Positions 1 through 7,951 of a DNA stretch of 35,560 nucleotides are shown piece by piece. The stretch spans positions 1 through 35,560 of the forward strand of contig JAJDTL010000010.1 in the NCBI GenBank assembly GCA_022827195.1, in the 5' to 3' direction. The notes below the pieces were generated by a model. The model was given only the letters and a program-made list of their open reading frames with translations. It made no database searches and was not told the DNA's origin. The stretch comes from Caldilineaceae bacterium (GTDB lineage: Bacteria; Chloroflexota; Anaerolineae; Caldilineales; Caldilineaceae). Position numbers and translations under genes: made by a program. The stretch's first letter is position 1; each line of letters starts with the position of its first letter.

Positions 1-124
1 TTGCCGGTGGTCGGTTGCCAGTTGCCGGTGGTCGGTTGCCAGTTGCCGGTGGTCGGTTGCCAGTTGCCGGTGGTCGGTTGCCAGTTGCCGGTGGTCGGTT
101 GCCAGTTGCCGGTGGTCGGTTGCC
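1..124. repeat. 21-bp tandem repeat, about 5.9 copies, cut by window edge
   Basis: Five perfect 21-bp copies (1-21, 22-42, 43-63, 64-84, 85-105) and a sixth of 19 bases (106-124) follow head to tail without spacers. The array may continue to the left of the window. Because 21 is a multiple of three, it keeps a reading frame open (heptad PVVGCQL), but there is no ribosome binding site or domain and I do not treat it as coding. It begins 5 bases beyond the stop codon of ribY, so it lies in the 3' flank of that gene. A diverged single copy with 17 of 21 matching bases lies at 21452-21472, which suggests a dispersed intergenic repeat family that has locally expanded here. Confidence 0.95.
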
Positions 125-129
125 GTTGG

Positions 130-1191
130 TTATTGGTCGCTGACGAAACGGTTGGTGTACATTTCTTCGGGGGCCACGAGGCGGTCGACAAAACCGATGC
201 GCAGCAGGAGCTCGGCGACGGCCTGCCATTCGGCATCGGTGGTCGCGCCCGGTGCGCCCTCCGGCCGCGGTTGCCAGAAGGCCAGTGAGGCGTCGAAGAC
301 CAGCCGGTTGGCGGCTTCATTCTCGCCGCCGGCTTCAGGCACAAAACTGAGCGCAATCGCGAAGGCGTCGTCCGGGTTTGCGAGCGTGTAGGCGATCGAC
401 TTCTGCAGCGCGCGCACCATCGCCGCCACCAGCTGTGGCTCTTCGTCCAGGGTGCGCTCGTTGGTGACCAGCCCGTTGGCCGGGATCTGCACATGTTGAT
501 CGAGCGTGATCTGCACGGTTTCGATGCCGGCGCTGCCCAAGACGACGGGGCCGTTGACGGCGTAGTCGACTGCGGCGTCGACCAGCCCCTCGCTCACCGC
601 CGACGCCTGCGTGAAGCCGATGCTCTCCATCTGGATGTCGGCTTCGGTCAGCCCGGCCGCGTCGAGCAGGGCCCGCAGCGCAATGTAGTTGGCGCCGAAC
701 GGACCCGGCACGCCGACCCGGCGGCCGGCCAGGTCCTCCGGACGGTGGATGCCGGCATCGGTCTTGGCAAAGACGGTGACCGGGTAGCTCGTATACCAGT
801 TCAGCACGTAGCGCACCGGCAGCTCCTGGGCGCGGCCGAGCACGAGCTGGTCTCCGCTGGCGATCATGAACTGCATCTCGTCGGTCGCGACCAGTTTCAG
901 GTAGTCGTTCTCAAATCCGTACTCCAGCGACAGCTCGATTCCGTTTTCGGCGAAGAACCCCTTCTCGATCCCAACGTAGAAGGGCGCGAATTGGACATTG
1001 GGAATGAAACCCACGCCGAGCGCTATCGGGCGCGGGCCTTGGGCTTCAGACGGCGCGGCGGTTCCCGACTCGGGCGCGATCGGCGCGCAGGCGGCGGTCA
1101 GCGCGAGCGTGAGCAGCGCGATCAGGCGCGGTAGGCGCGCCGCGACCGGGCGCTGAAAGAGGGAGATTGTCCGGGTTGTGAGATTCTTCAT
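130..1191 (-). CDS. ribY: RibY-like riboflavin/flavin ABC importer binding lipoprotein (NMT1/THI5 fold)
   Basis: 353-residue solute-binding lipoprotein of the NMT1/THI5-like family, expected to capture a vitamin outside the membrane and hand it to the RibX permease. The N-terminus has a basic region, a hydrophobic stretch and the lipobox LTAAC, so the mature protein would start at a lipidated Cys near residue 35. The body carries NMT1-type segments such as the early FIPNVQFAPFYVGIEKGFF and VGVPGPFGANYIALRALL. The ATG is preceded by AGAGGA at good spacing. It is the second gene after an FMN riboswitch, 80 bases downstream of ribX. By sequence alone a thiamine-precursor (ThiY) or other NMT1 protein would be possible; the FMN riboswitch is what points to riboflavin. 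No ATPase gene is visible on the left before the window ends. Confidence 0.8.
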   Translation of the reverse strand: MKNLTTRTISLFQRPVAARLPRLIALLTLALTAACAPIAPESGTAAPSEAQGPRPIALGVGFIPNVQFAPFYVGIEKGFFAENGIELSLEYGFENDYLKLVATDEMQFMIASGDQLVLGRAQELPVRYVLNWYTSYPVTVFAKTDAGIHRPEDLAGRRVGVPGPFGANYIALRALLDAAGLTEADIQMESIGFTQASAVSEGLVDAAVDYAVNGPVVLGSAGIETVQITLDQHVQIPANGLVTNERTLDEEPQLVAAMVRALQKSIAYTLANPDDAFAIALSFVPEAGGENEAANRLVFDASLAFWQPRPEGAPGATTDAEWQAVAELLLRIGFVDRLVAPEEMYTNRFVSDQ

Positions 1192-1271
1192 GCGTTCCTC
1201 TGTAGTCTGGCTGACGGTAGATTATTTTCTGTAACAGATACTGGTTCCGCGCCGGGCGCGCGCCCGCGGCG

Positions 1272-2129
1272 TCACCCTTTGATTTCGTGCTGCTTCCAGC
1301 GCAGCAGGTAGCTCTCGAGCAGCGTGACGCTCCAGTACATCGCCTGCGCCAGCAGCACGATCATGAGCACAGCGACGAAGATCATCGGCGTATCGAGCAC
1401 GCCGCGCCCGAGGTTGATGAGAAAGCCCAGCCCTTCGTCGGCGCCGACGAACTCGCCGACAATGGCGCCGACGACGGCCAGAATGACGCTGAGCTTGAGG
1501 CCGCCGAAGATGACCGGCAGGGCGGCGGGCAGCTCCAGCTTGACGAAGAGCTGGCGGCGGCCGGCGCGCAGCGAGCGCATCAGCTCGCGCAGGTCCTGGT
1601 CGACGTTGCGAATGCCGACGATGGTGCTGACCAGCGTCGGAAAGAAGACCATGATGGCGGTAACCAGCACCTTGCTCAACAGGCCGCTGCCGAACCAGAT
1701 GACCAGGAGCGGCGCGATCGCCACGACGGGAACGGTCTGGCTGGCGACGAGATAGGGGGAGAGGATGCGGTCGAGCGCCTGGCTGCGGCCGAGCCAGTAG
1801 CCGAGCAAAAAGGCGAGGGTGAGCCCGATTAGCAGCCCGGCGGCGATCTCCGCGACGGTGACCTGTGTATGGCGCAGCAGCGAGCCGTCCGCAGCCATAG
1901 TCAAGGTCTTCTGCACGACCCGCCCCGGGCGCGGCAGGATGAAGGTCGGATAGTCCTGCCAGCGGACAAGCCCTTCCCACAGCAGCAGCGCGGCGCCCAG
2001 CACAAACGGGAATGCGGCCAGCGCCGGGTGTTCCGCCACCCAGTCACCGATGCGGCCGGACTTCCGCCGGCTGCGGCGGGTCTGTTGTTCAGCCTGCGCG
2101 CTGGGGAAAAGAACTGAGCTGTCCTTCAT
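1272..2129 (-). CDS. ribX: RibX-like ABC transporter permease
   Basis: 285-residue inner-membrane permease of the SsuC/TauC/ThiX class (BPD_transp_1). A cytoplasmic N-terminus of about 30 residues precedes a first helix near residues 37-55, followed by about five more helices. The cytoplasmic EAA loop that contacts the ATPase is visible around LRAGRRQLFVKLELPAALP, and the family end motif GEFVGADEGLGFLI follows. The ATG lies a few bases after AAGGAAG. It is the first gene of the transcript that begins with the FMN riboswitch, which makes it a RibX rather than a sulfonate or thiamine permease (inference from regulation). An intrinsic terminator hairpin ends about 28 bases upstream of the start codon and probably forms the switch output. 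Confidence 0.82.
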   Translation of the reverse strand: MKDSSVLFPSAQAEQQTRRSRRKSGRIGDWVAEHPALAAFPFVLGAALLLWEGLVRWQDYPTFILPRPGRVVQKTLTMAADGSLLRHTQVTVAEIAAGLLIGLTLAFLLGYWLGRSQALDRILSPYLVASQTVPVVAIAPLLVIWFGSGLLSKVLVTAIMVFFPTLVSTIVGIRNVDQDLRELMRSLRAGRRQLFVKLELPAALPVIFGGLKLSVILAVVGAIVGEFVGADEGLGFLINLGRGVLDTPMIFVAVLMIVLLAQAMYWSVTLLESYLLRWKQHEIKG

Positions 2130-2144
2130 TGCGCTTCCTTGCCT

Positions 2145-2184
2145 CGAAAATCAAACGACCCGAAGCAGTCTTTCGCTTCGGGTC
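2145..2184 (-). terminator. Intrinsic terminator in the ribX leader
   Basis: On the minus strand a perfect 10-bp stem (gacccgaagc, 2175-2184, with its complement at 2157-2166) closes an 8-base loop and is followed by a U-rich run (gtttgatttt). It sits between the FMN aptamer and the ribX start, so premature termination when FMN is bound is the likely mode of control. It is about 215 bases from the aptamer, which is farther than usual. Confidence 0.75.
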
Positions 2185-2345
2185 TTGCGCGCCGCCGTCA
2201 ACGCCGCGCGCGGCGCATGCGCTTCGCTGCCATCGGCAACGGCCGGCGTGCGCGTGCATCCCGGCACGGCGCCCGCCGGCTACACAAAACAGCCCGAGAT
2301 ACAGGATCGTACCCCGGGCGTTGCGCGTAGCGGCCGCTGCGAACA

Positions 2346-2396
2346 GCCGAAGAGAACGAGAACTGAACGCGTCAAGCGTTCCGCTCTCGCTCTCGG

Positions 2397-2397
<1 letters not shown>
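2346..2397 (-). promoter_or_regulatory. Long hairpin directly after the FMN aptamer
   Basis: The minus-strand arms 2376-2397 and 2346-2370 pair imperfectly over about 22 bp around a 5-base loop, immediately 3' of the aptamer closing stem. It has no U tract, so it is not a terminator by itself. It may be part of the expression platform, for example as an alternative partner of the closing stem. The role is inferred from position only. Confidence 0.5.
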
Positions 2398-2562
<165 letters not shown>

Positions 2563-2581
2563 TTATGCAGTTGTTGCGTAT

Positions 2582-2611
2582 ATTATGGCAGATTGTCCGC
2601 CCGCGCGTCAA
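2582..2611 (-). promoter_or_regulatory. Sigma70-type promoter for the FMN riboswitch-ribXY transcript
   Basis: On the minus strand TTGACG (2606-2611) and CATAAT (2582-2587) are separated by 18 bp; each box matches 5 of 6 consensus bases. Transcription would start about 10 bases before the riboswitch. Confidence 0.75.
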
Positions 2612-2685
2612 GTAGTGTGCTGCTGCTGCAAGGGGGCGGGCTGTGGGCTGAACGGCCGGAGCGGGAGGCAGAAGGCGGCAAAGCC

Positions 2686-3519
2686 CTAAAGTTTTATGCC
2701 GCCCTGCGTCAGGCCTGTCACAAATTGGCGTTGCAACGCCAGGAACAACACCAGGACCGGTGCGATCATCATCACCGCGCCGGCGCTGGTAAGCGACCAG
2801 TCGCGGCCGAAACGCTGTGTGAAGTTGTAGTAGCTTGTCGTCACGGGCATGAGCTCGTCACGCTGCAGGAATATGAGCGCCGCCTGGAATTCGCTCCACA
2901 CGCCCAGCCCGACCACCAGACCGACGGTCAGGAAGGCCGGCCACATGATCGGGATGACCACGCGCGTCATCACCTGCCATTCATTGGCGCCGTCGACGCG
3001 AGCCGCGTCTTCGAAGTCGCGTGAGAGGCTCATGAGGAAGGCGCGCAGGAGGAAGATGGCGAAGGGGGAGTTGAAGGCGATGTACATGATGATGAGGCCG
3101 GCGCGGGTGTCGAGCAGGCCGATGTTGCGCCACATGATGAAGAGGGGGATTACGTAGAGCCAGAAGGGCAGGGTGGAGAGGGTGAGCATGTAGACGAGGT
3201 AGAAGTTGTCGCCAGGCGGATCGAGGCGGGCGAGGCTGTAGGCAGCCATGCCGCCGAGGATGAGGACGCCGGCGACCGTGAAGACGACGTAGATGACGCT
3301 GTTGGTGAGGGTGGTGGCGAATTCGCCCTGGACCCAGGCGTTGGCGTAGTTCTCGAAGATGAAGTTTCGGGGGAGGCCGATGGGGTTGGTGCCGACGTCG
3401 TTGAAGGACTTGAGGGAGTTGAAGATGAGGACGAGGAGGGGGCCGAGGGCGAAGACGACGAGCAGGGCGAGGATGACATAGTTGGGAATCAAGTTGGACT
3501 TGCGATTTCGCTTGAACAC
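2686..3519 (-). CDS. Carbohydrate ABC transporter permease, MalG/UgpE type
   Basis: Inner-membrane permease of the MalG family, 277 residues from the chosen start. It shows a first helix (NYVILALLVVFALGPLLVLI), about five further helices and the EAA loop EDAARVDGANEWQVMTRVVI, the contact site for the ATPase. I chose the GTG at 3517-3519 because GAGGA stands 8 bases upstream and the resulting length is normal for the family; the frame stays open farther upstream, but that would overlap the previous gene and begins with a weak TTG. It is the last gene of a binding protein-permease-permease operon. The ATPase is not in the window; such importers often use a shared MsmK/UgpC-type ATPase. The substrate cannot be told from sequence. 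Confidence 0.88.
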   Translation of the reverse strand: MFKRNRKSNLIPNYVILALLVVFALGPLLVLIFNSLKSFNDVGTNPIGLPRNFIFENYANAWVQGEFATTLTNSVIYVVFTVAGVLILGGMAAYSLARLDPPGDNFYLVYMLTLSTLPFWLYVIPLFIMWRNIGLLDTRAGLIIMYIAFNSPFAIFLLRAFLMSLSRDFEDAARVDGANEWQVMTRVVIPIMWPAFLTVGLVVGLGVWSEFQAALIFLQRDELMPVTTSYYNFTQRFGRDWSLTSAGAVMMIAPVLVLFLALQRQFVTGLTQGGIKL

Positions 3520-3556
3520 CGGTGTCGTCCTCGAAGTATTGCGGTAGTGTGGGCGG

Positions 3557-4522
3557 TCAGACGTCCCAGCCGCGGCGGCGGAAGAAGACAAAGATTGTGG
3601 CCATGATGCCGGCGATGAAGCTCATGGTGAGGCCGATGGCGGCGCCGTAGCCGGCTTCGAAGCGTTGGAAGGCCTGTTTGTACAGGTAGGTGGCGAGCAT
3701 TTCGGAGCTGCCGGCGGGACCGCCGTGGGTCAGGATCCAGACATAGTCGAAGACGAGGAAGGACCAGATGGCGGTCATCATGAGCATGAAGAAGATGGTG
3801 GGTCGGATGCCGGGCAGGGTGACGTGGAGGAACTCCTGCCAGCGGTTGGCGCCGTCGATTTTGGCGGCGTCGTAGAGATCGGTCGGGATGCTCTGCATGG
3901 CGGTGAGGAAGAGGATCATGAGGAAGCCCCACCAGTGCCAGTTGTCGACGAATGCGATGGCGGGGAGGGCGGTGTTTTTGTCGCCGAGGTAGGGGTAGGC
4001 GAGGCCGTTGATGCCCAAGTCCTGAAGGGCGGCGCCGAAGCCCATGCGAGGGTCGAGGAGCATGCGCCAGATGGCGGCGACGACGACGCTGGGCAGGACG
4101 TAGGGGATGAAGAAGGCGGTGCGGATGGTCATTGAGCCGACGCGCACTTGGGCAAGCAGGCTGGCTACGCCGAGTGCCATGATGAAGGGGACAGTGAGGA
4201 AGAAGGCGAGCCACTGGATGTTATGGCGCAGGGCGAGCAGGAAGTTGCGGTCGTTGAAGAAGAGCTCGCGGAAGTTGTCGAGACCGATGAAGTCGGCTTT
4301 GCCGATGCCGGACCAGTCGGTGAGGGAGTAGTAGGTGCCGGCGAGTGAGGGTCCGACGACGACGACGAGGTGGAGGATGGTGATGGGCGCGATGAAGAGC
4401 CAGGGCATGATCTGGCGGCGGAAGCGCCTGCTGTGGCGCCAGGAGCGTTTGTGGGGCGACGCGGTTGTGCCGGCGGCGCGGCGTCGTGGGGATGGGGCGT
4501 GCGGCTGGTCCGGTTCGGTCAT
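3557..4522 (-). CDS. Carbohydrate ABC transporter permease, MalF/UgpA type
   Basis: 321-residue inner-membrane permease, the partner of the MalG-like gene 37 bases downstream. A basic, Arg-rich N-terminus of about 35 residues precedes the first helix (MPWLFIAPITILHLVVVVGP). The EAA loop reads YDAAKIDGANRWQEFLHVTL, typical for sugar importers of the CUT1 class. The C-terminal end RRRGWDV is also family-like. The start is the ATG at 4520-4522; a TTG two codons earlier is possible, and no strong ribosome binding site is visible. A 12-bp hairpin (4620-4651) lies in the 162-base gap to the binding-protein gene and may set the ratio of binding protein to permeases. Confidence 0.88.
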   Translation of the reverse strand: MTEPDQPHAPSPRRRAAGTTASPHKRSWRHSRRFRRQIMPWLFIAPITILHLVVVVGPSLAGTYYSLTDWSGIGKADFIGLDNFRELFFNDRNFLLALRHNIQWLAFFLTVPFIMALGVASLLAQVRVGSMTIRTAFFIPYVLPSVVVAAIWRMLLDPRMGFGAALQDLGINGLAYPYLGDKNTALPAIAFVDNWHWWGFLMILFLTAMQSIPTDLYDAAKIDGANRWQEFLHVTLPGIRPTIFFMLMMTAIWSFLVFDYVWILTHGGPAGSSEMLATYLYKQAFQRFEAGYGAAIGLTMSFIAGIMATIFVFFRRRGWDV

Positions 4523-4619
4523 GGCCAAGTCGTCACAGAGAACGGGCGGGCGCGAGCCGGGTCCGGCAGCGAGCCGGCGGGGCTGCGAACTGTGCGGATG
4601 GGCTGCGTGTGCCTCTACC

Positions 4620-4658
4620 GGCGGTCCCCGTTCACCTGGACGGGGACCGCCTTTTTTT
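4620..4658 (+). terminator. Terminator-like hairpin facing against the sugar operon
   Basis: A perfect 12-bp stem (4620-4631 with 4640-4651), an 8-base loop and seven T (4652-4658) form a textbook intrinsic terminator for plus-strand transcription. No plus-strand gene is seen upstream within 2 kb. Both flanking genes are on the minus strand, where the hairpin has no U tract. It could block antisense transcription, or protect the 3' end of the binding-protein mRNA when the minus-strand transcript is processed. Confidence 0.7.
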
Positions 4659-4684
4659 CTTACCCGCGGGGGCGGGTGCGCGGT

Positions 4685-6028
4685 CTAGCGGTCGGGAATG
4701 ACCAGGGTCTCGCCGGCTGCCAGCTCCTCCTGGAAGGCGGCTTCGACGGCGGCCATGTACTCTTCGGGGGTCATGTCGCCGACCCAGACCTTTTCGATCT
4801 CTTCGTAGATGACCTGGTTGGTCTTGGGCGGGAAGAATGACCAAGTCGTGTAGCCGTAGTCGCCGGCTTCGGAGGCCTTGGCGAACTCGGAGAGCAGGCG
4901 GGCCATGCGCGGCTCTACGCCCTCGAGCTGGGTTGGATCGAGGCGGATGGGAGCGGTGGCGTACTGGCACTCGACGAGCAGGCGGGACTGGATTTCAGGC
5001 GAGTTGTAGTGGGTGAGGAACTCGGCGGCCGCCTCGGGGTTCTCGGAGTTGCGGTTGATGGACTGGGTGCCGCCGGTGCCGATGTTGAAACTGGGGTCGC
5101 CGGAGAGGGAGGGCATGGGGACCCAGTCCCAGTCGTTGCCGTGCTCGCTGTCCTCGGTGAACATGTCGTTGACGAGGCTGTCGTAGGCCCAGGTGCCATC
5201 CATGATCATGGCGGCTTCGCCTGAAGAGAAGGCCGCGTAGGTCATGGCGTAGTCGGTTACGAGGTAGTTTGCGGGGCTTCCCATCCAGTAGCCGGCCTGG
5301 AAAAAGCGGTTGAGGGTCTCGATGGAGGCGACGAAATCGGGGTCGGTCCAGGAGAGTTCGCCCTTGAGGGCCCGGTACACTTTTTCGGGCCCGGCAATTT
5401 TGTTGACAAACTCGGTGAAGAAGAACTCGTTGTTGTCAATGGCGTCGGCGGAGCCGCCGGCAAAGGGGATGATGCCGACCGCCTGGATCTCAGCGGAGAG
5501 GGCTTCCAGCTCATCCATGGTTGCGGGGGGTTCCCAGCCGTTCTCTTCAAAGACGGTCTTGTTGTAGAAGAGGACCATGGTTTCGAGCTCCTGGGGGAGG
5601 CTGTAGAGCGTGCCCTGGACGCGGCCGAGGTTGAGGGCCCAGGGGACGAAGAGCTCTTCCCAGCCGAACTGGTCGGAGAGGTCGTCGAGGGGCAGGAGCT
5701 GGTCGGCGAGGGCGAATTCGGCTACGAAGGAGGGGCCGTGCGTGGCCACGATGTCGGGTCCGGCGCCGGCTGCGAGGGCTGGGCGGACGGCGTCAAACAT
5801 GTTGGCCTTTTTTTCGGCGATGACTTCGATGGTCTCGCTCTTGGCATTGAAGCTGTCGACGGCGACTGCGATGATGCAGTCGGCGGTTTCGCTTGTGGTC
5901 TGCCAGAAGATGACCTGGACTTTTTCGTCTGTTCCGTCCTGGGGCGCAGCTGTGGGGACGGCGCAGGCTGCGAGAATGAGGGATGCGATTAACAGTGCGG
6001 GAAGTAGCCTTCTTCGTGCCGTGTTCAC
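4685..6028 (-). CDS. Carbohydrate ABC transporter substrate-binding lipoprotein (family 1)
   Basis: 447-residue binding lipoprotein of solute-binding family 1 (MalE/UgpB-like). The GTG start at 6026-6028 follows GGAGAG and gives a proper signal peptide: basic MNTARRR, a hydrophobic core, and the lipobox LILAAC. Family features include VIFWQTTSE at the mature N-terminus, AGAGPDIVATHG, YSLPQELETMVLFYNKTVFEENGW, and GEAAMIMDGTWA. The reading frame continues upstream of this start but is Pro-rich and runs through the promoter. It is the first gene of the operon and would supply the ligand to the two permeases. The divergent 2-hydroxyacid dehydrogenase may act on a product of the imported compound, but the substrate is unknown. 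Confidence 0.9.
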   Translation of the reverse strand: MNTARRRLLPALLIASLILAACAVPTAAPQDGTDEKVQVIFWQTTSETADCIIAVAVDSFNAKSETIEVIAEKKANMFDAVRPALAAGAGPDIVATHGPSFVAEFALADQLLPLDDLSDQFGWEELFVPWALNLGRVQGTLYSLPQELETMVLFYNKTVFEENGWEPPATMDELEALSAEIQAVGIIPFAGGSADAIDNNEFFFTEFVNKIAGPEKVYRALKGELSWTDPDFVASIETLNRFFQAGYWMGSPANYLVTDYAMTYAAFSSGEAAMIMDGTWAYDSLVNDMFTEDSEHGNDWDWVPMPSLSGDPSFNIGTGGTQSINRNSENPEAAAEFLTHYNSPEIQSRLLVECQYATAPIRLDPTQLEGVEPRMARLLSEFAKASEAGDYGYTTWSFFPPKTNQVIYEEIEKVWVGDMTPEEYMAAVEAAFQEELAAGETLVIPDR

Positions 6029-6128
6029 CGGGTGCTCTCCTTGGTCGGTGGTATGAGTTTTGGGCGGCTTGCGGCGCTCGGAGCAAGTGTCGGGGGAACA
6101 GGGTTGACGGGCGGTTGGGTCGGGCAGC

Positions 6129-6157
6129 AGTTTAGCAGTGTCTGGAGGTGGTGTCAA
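6129..6157 (-). promoter_or_regulatory. Promoter of the sugar ABC operon
   Basis: On the minus strand TTGACA (6152-6157) and TAAACT (6129-6134) are separated by exactly 17 bp, about 100 bases upstream of the binding-protein start. It points away from the dehydrogenase promoter at 6195-6223. Confidence 0.7.
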
Positions 6158-6194
6158 TGGGGGCGAGAGATTGGGAGGGTTGGGGGGGCGTTGA

Positions 6195-6223
6195 TTGACA
6201 GGGGCGTGGGGCGGTTCTAGAAT
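6195..6223 (+). promoter_or_regulatory. Promoter of the 2-hydroxyacid dehydrogenase
   Basis: A perfect TTGACA (6195-6200), a 17-bp spacer and TAGAAT (6218-6223) make a near-consensus sigma70 promoter about 60 bases before the start codon. Confidence 0.75.
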
Positions 6224-6284
6224 GTGCGGGAAGAGAAGGGTGGGCAACCACAAGCGTTGCCCCTGCGATTGGGAGGACGGAGTG

Positions 6285-7343
6285 ATGCGAATTGCTGTGC
6301 TTTTGCATGAGGAACTGCATATTGGGAGCGGCTTTCATCGTGATGGGTTGCCGCTGTTGCGGGAGTTTGGCGAGGTCGAGGTTTTGGCCATGCGAAGAGG
6401 GGAGGAGGGAGCTGCGCATGGGCAGTTTGCGGAGCTGTTGCGGGAGGTGGATGGGGCGGTGATCGGGTGCTGGCACCGGCCGCCGATGAAGGTGGAGGAT
6501 TGGCGGGGGGCGAAGTATCTGAAGGTATTTGCGGGGACGTTTGACAACCGTTTTACGGGCTGGGTGGACTTTGACGATCTGGATGCGCTGGGGATCACGT
6601 TGATCGATACGTCGCGCAGTATGACGCCGTCGGTGGCGGAGTATGCGATGGCGATGACGCTCAACCTGGTGCGAGACATCCCGGAATCGTTGTACCTGGT
6701 GCGAGAAGGGGGCTGGCAGACACATCCCTTTGACTCCTGGATAAGGCCCGGCTTCGTATACGGTGATCTGACCGGCCGGCGCGTCGGGCTGGCAGGTTTG
6801 GGCAGCATCAATCGCCGCTACGCTGAACTGATAGCGCCCTATCATTGTGACGTTCGCGTCTACGATCCCTTTGTTTCGGATGAGGTTTTAGCGCAATATC
6901 GCGTCAAACGGGCGGAATCACTTGCTGCTCTGGCGCAATCATCTGAGATATTTGTCGTCGGTCTGCCGCCGATGCCGACTACGCTGGGAGTGATCGACCG
7001 CGATGTCATCTACTCTTTGCCAAAAGGGGCCTTATTTGTGCTGGCGACGCGCATGGCGGTCGTCGAACAGGAGGCCTTGTGGGAACGGATAGAGGCCAAC
7101 GAGATCGCTGCGGCCGTAGACGTGTTTGACCCCGAACCGCCTCCGGCGGATGCCTGGTTTCGACGCCATCGGAACGTGCTGGCGACCCCGCACATCGCCG
7201 GCGGCACCGATTTCTGCCACCGCCGCTGTCTCACCGACGCCTGCAAGGACGCCATCGCCGTCCTGAGCGGTGAAACGCCCCGATTCCGCGCGACAAAGCG
7301 GGACGCCCTCATCTATGAAGGCAAGATGAAGCCGGTCGCCTGA
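6285..7343 (+). CDS. D-isomer-specific 2-hydroxyacid dehydrogenase family protein
   Basis: 352-residue cytoplasmic NAD(P)-dependent oxidoreductase of the PGDH/D-2-hydroxyacid dehydrogenase family. The ATG at 6285 follows GGGAGGACGG; a GTG one codon earlier is also possible. The dinucleotide fold shows VGLAGLGSINRRYAEL, where Asn replaces the last Gly of the usual GxGxxG. The catalytic triad is recognisable: Arg in VLATRMAVVEQEALW, Glu in DVFDPEPPPADAW, and His in TPHIAGGT. It would interconvert a 2-hydroxy acid and a 2-keto acid; the substrate is not predictable. It is transcribed divergently from the sugar importer. The first 430 bases are strongly G-rich on the plus strand and the rest is not. 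Confidence 0.87.
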   Translation: MRIAVLLHEELHIGSGFHRDGLPLLREFGEVEVLAMRRGEEGAAHGQFAELLREVDGAVIGCWHRPPMKVEDWRGAKYLKVFAGTFDNRFTGWVDFDDLDALGITLIDTSRSMTPSVAEYAMAMTLNLVRDIPESLYLVREGGWQTHPFDSWIRPGFVYGDLTGRRVGLAGLGSINRRYAELIAPYHCDVRVYDPFVSDEVLAQYRVKRAESLAALAQSSEIFVVGLPPMPTTLGVIDRDVIYSLPKGALFVLATRMAVVEQEALWERIEANEIAAAVDVFDPEPPPADAWFRRHRNVLATPHIAGGTDFCHRRCLTDACKDAIAVLSGETPRFRATKRDALIYEGKMKPVA

Positions 7344-7951
7344 GAGCGCTCCACCTGCGCGACATCCCGCGGGCTCTGCATCATTTCACGCCGCGGCTGC
7401 AGCCGGCCGCGCGCCGGCCCCTTCGCCTTTCCTGCCAGAGTATGACCTGTTCACGCAGGGATTTGGGCGGTCTACCGCAGCAGTATGACGAACCCTGTTT
7501 GCCGTGAGTTTGAGGCATGTGTTATATTTTTGTCGCCGGTTCAACCGGTCCGTTCGCACACCGCCTGGAGGGAAAACAGGGACCGCTGCCACCTTCAAGT
7601 TTGATATGGAGCAATTCAGGGCAGTTGTCAGGAAGCTCCTCCCGTTAAAGATGACCTCGAAGTCCGAAGAGCAGCAGCGCGCTCAACGCAAAGCCGGCAG
7701 ATCCCCCACCGCAAGACAACAGGTAGTCTCCACCGGGCCCGGCAGTTGTCGATTTTTGGAGAACCATCGCGGGCCGGTCTGGGAGAAAGGCAATAAACAT
7801 GAAGAGCGCGGCGCTTGAACTACTCTTGACTCCCGAACGCAAAGTGATCCGGCCAGGCTCCGATCAGCGAATCGTCCCCGCTTAAGCAAAGGACCTGGAA
7901 ATCTATTGCTCTCTGCCCGCGTAATCATCACTTTTTGAGGGGAAAACGATT
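7344..7951. other. Gene-poor interval, 608 bases
   Basis: I see no convincing gene here. Several short open frames exist on both strands, but they lack a good start context and any recognisable motif. A GC-rich stretch with imperfect palindromes (around 7395-7420) follows the dehydrogenase. A weak promoter candidate, TTGCCG (7499-7504), 18 bp, TATATT (7523-7528), points right toward the membrane protein pair, about 420 bases ahead of it. Confidence 0.5.

Noticed and set aside
1..124. CRISPR array or a heptad-repeat protein (PVVGCQL)
   Set aside because: The units are contiguous with no spacers, and the open frame is a by-product of the 21-base period; no ribosome binding site or conserved domain.
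1222..1980. Long minus-strand frame overlapping ribX
   Set aside because: Arg/Ala/Pro-rich shadow in another frame of a clear permease gene.
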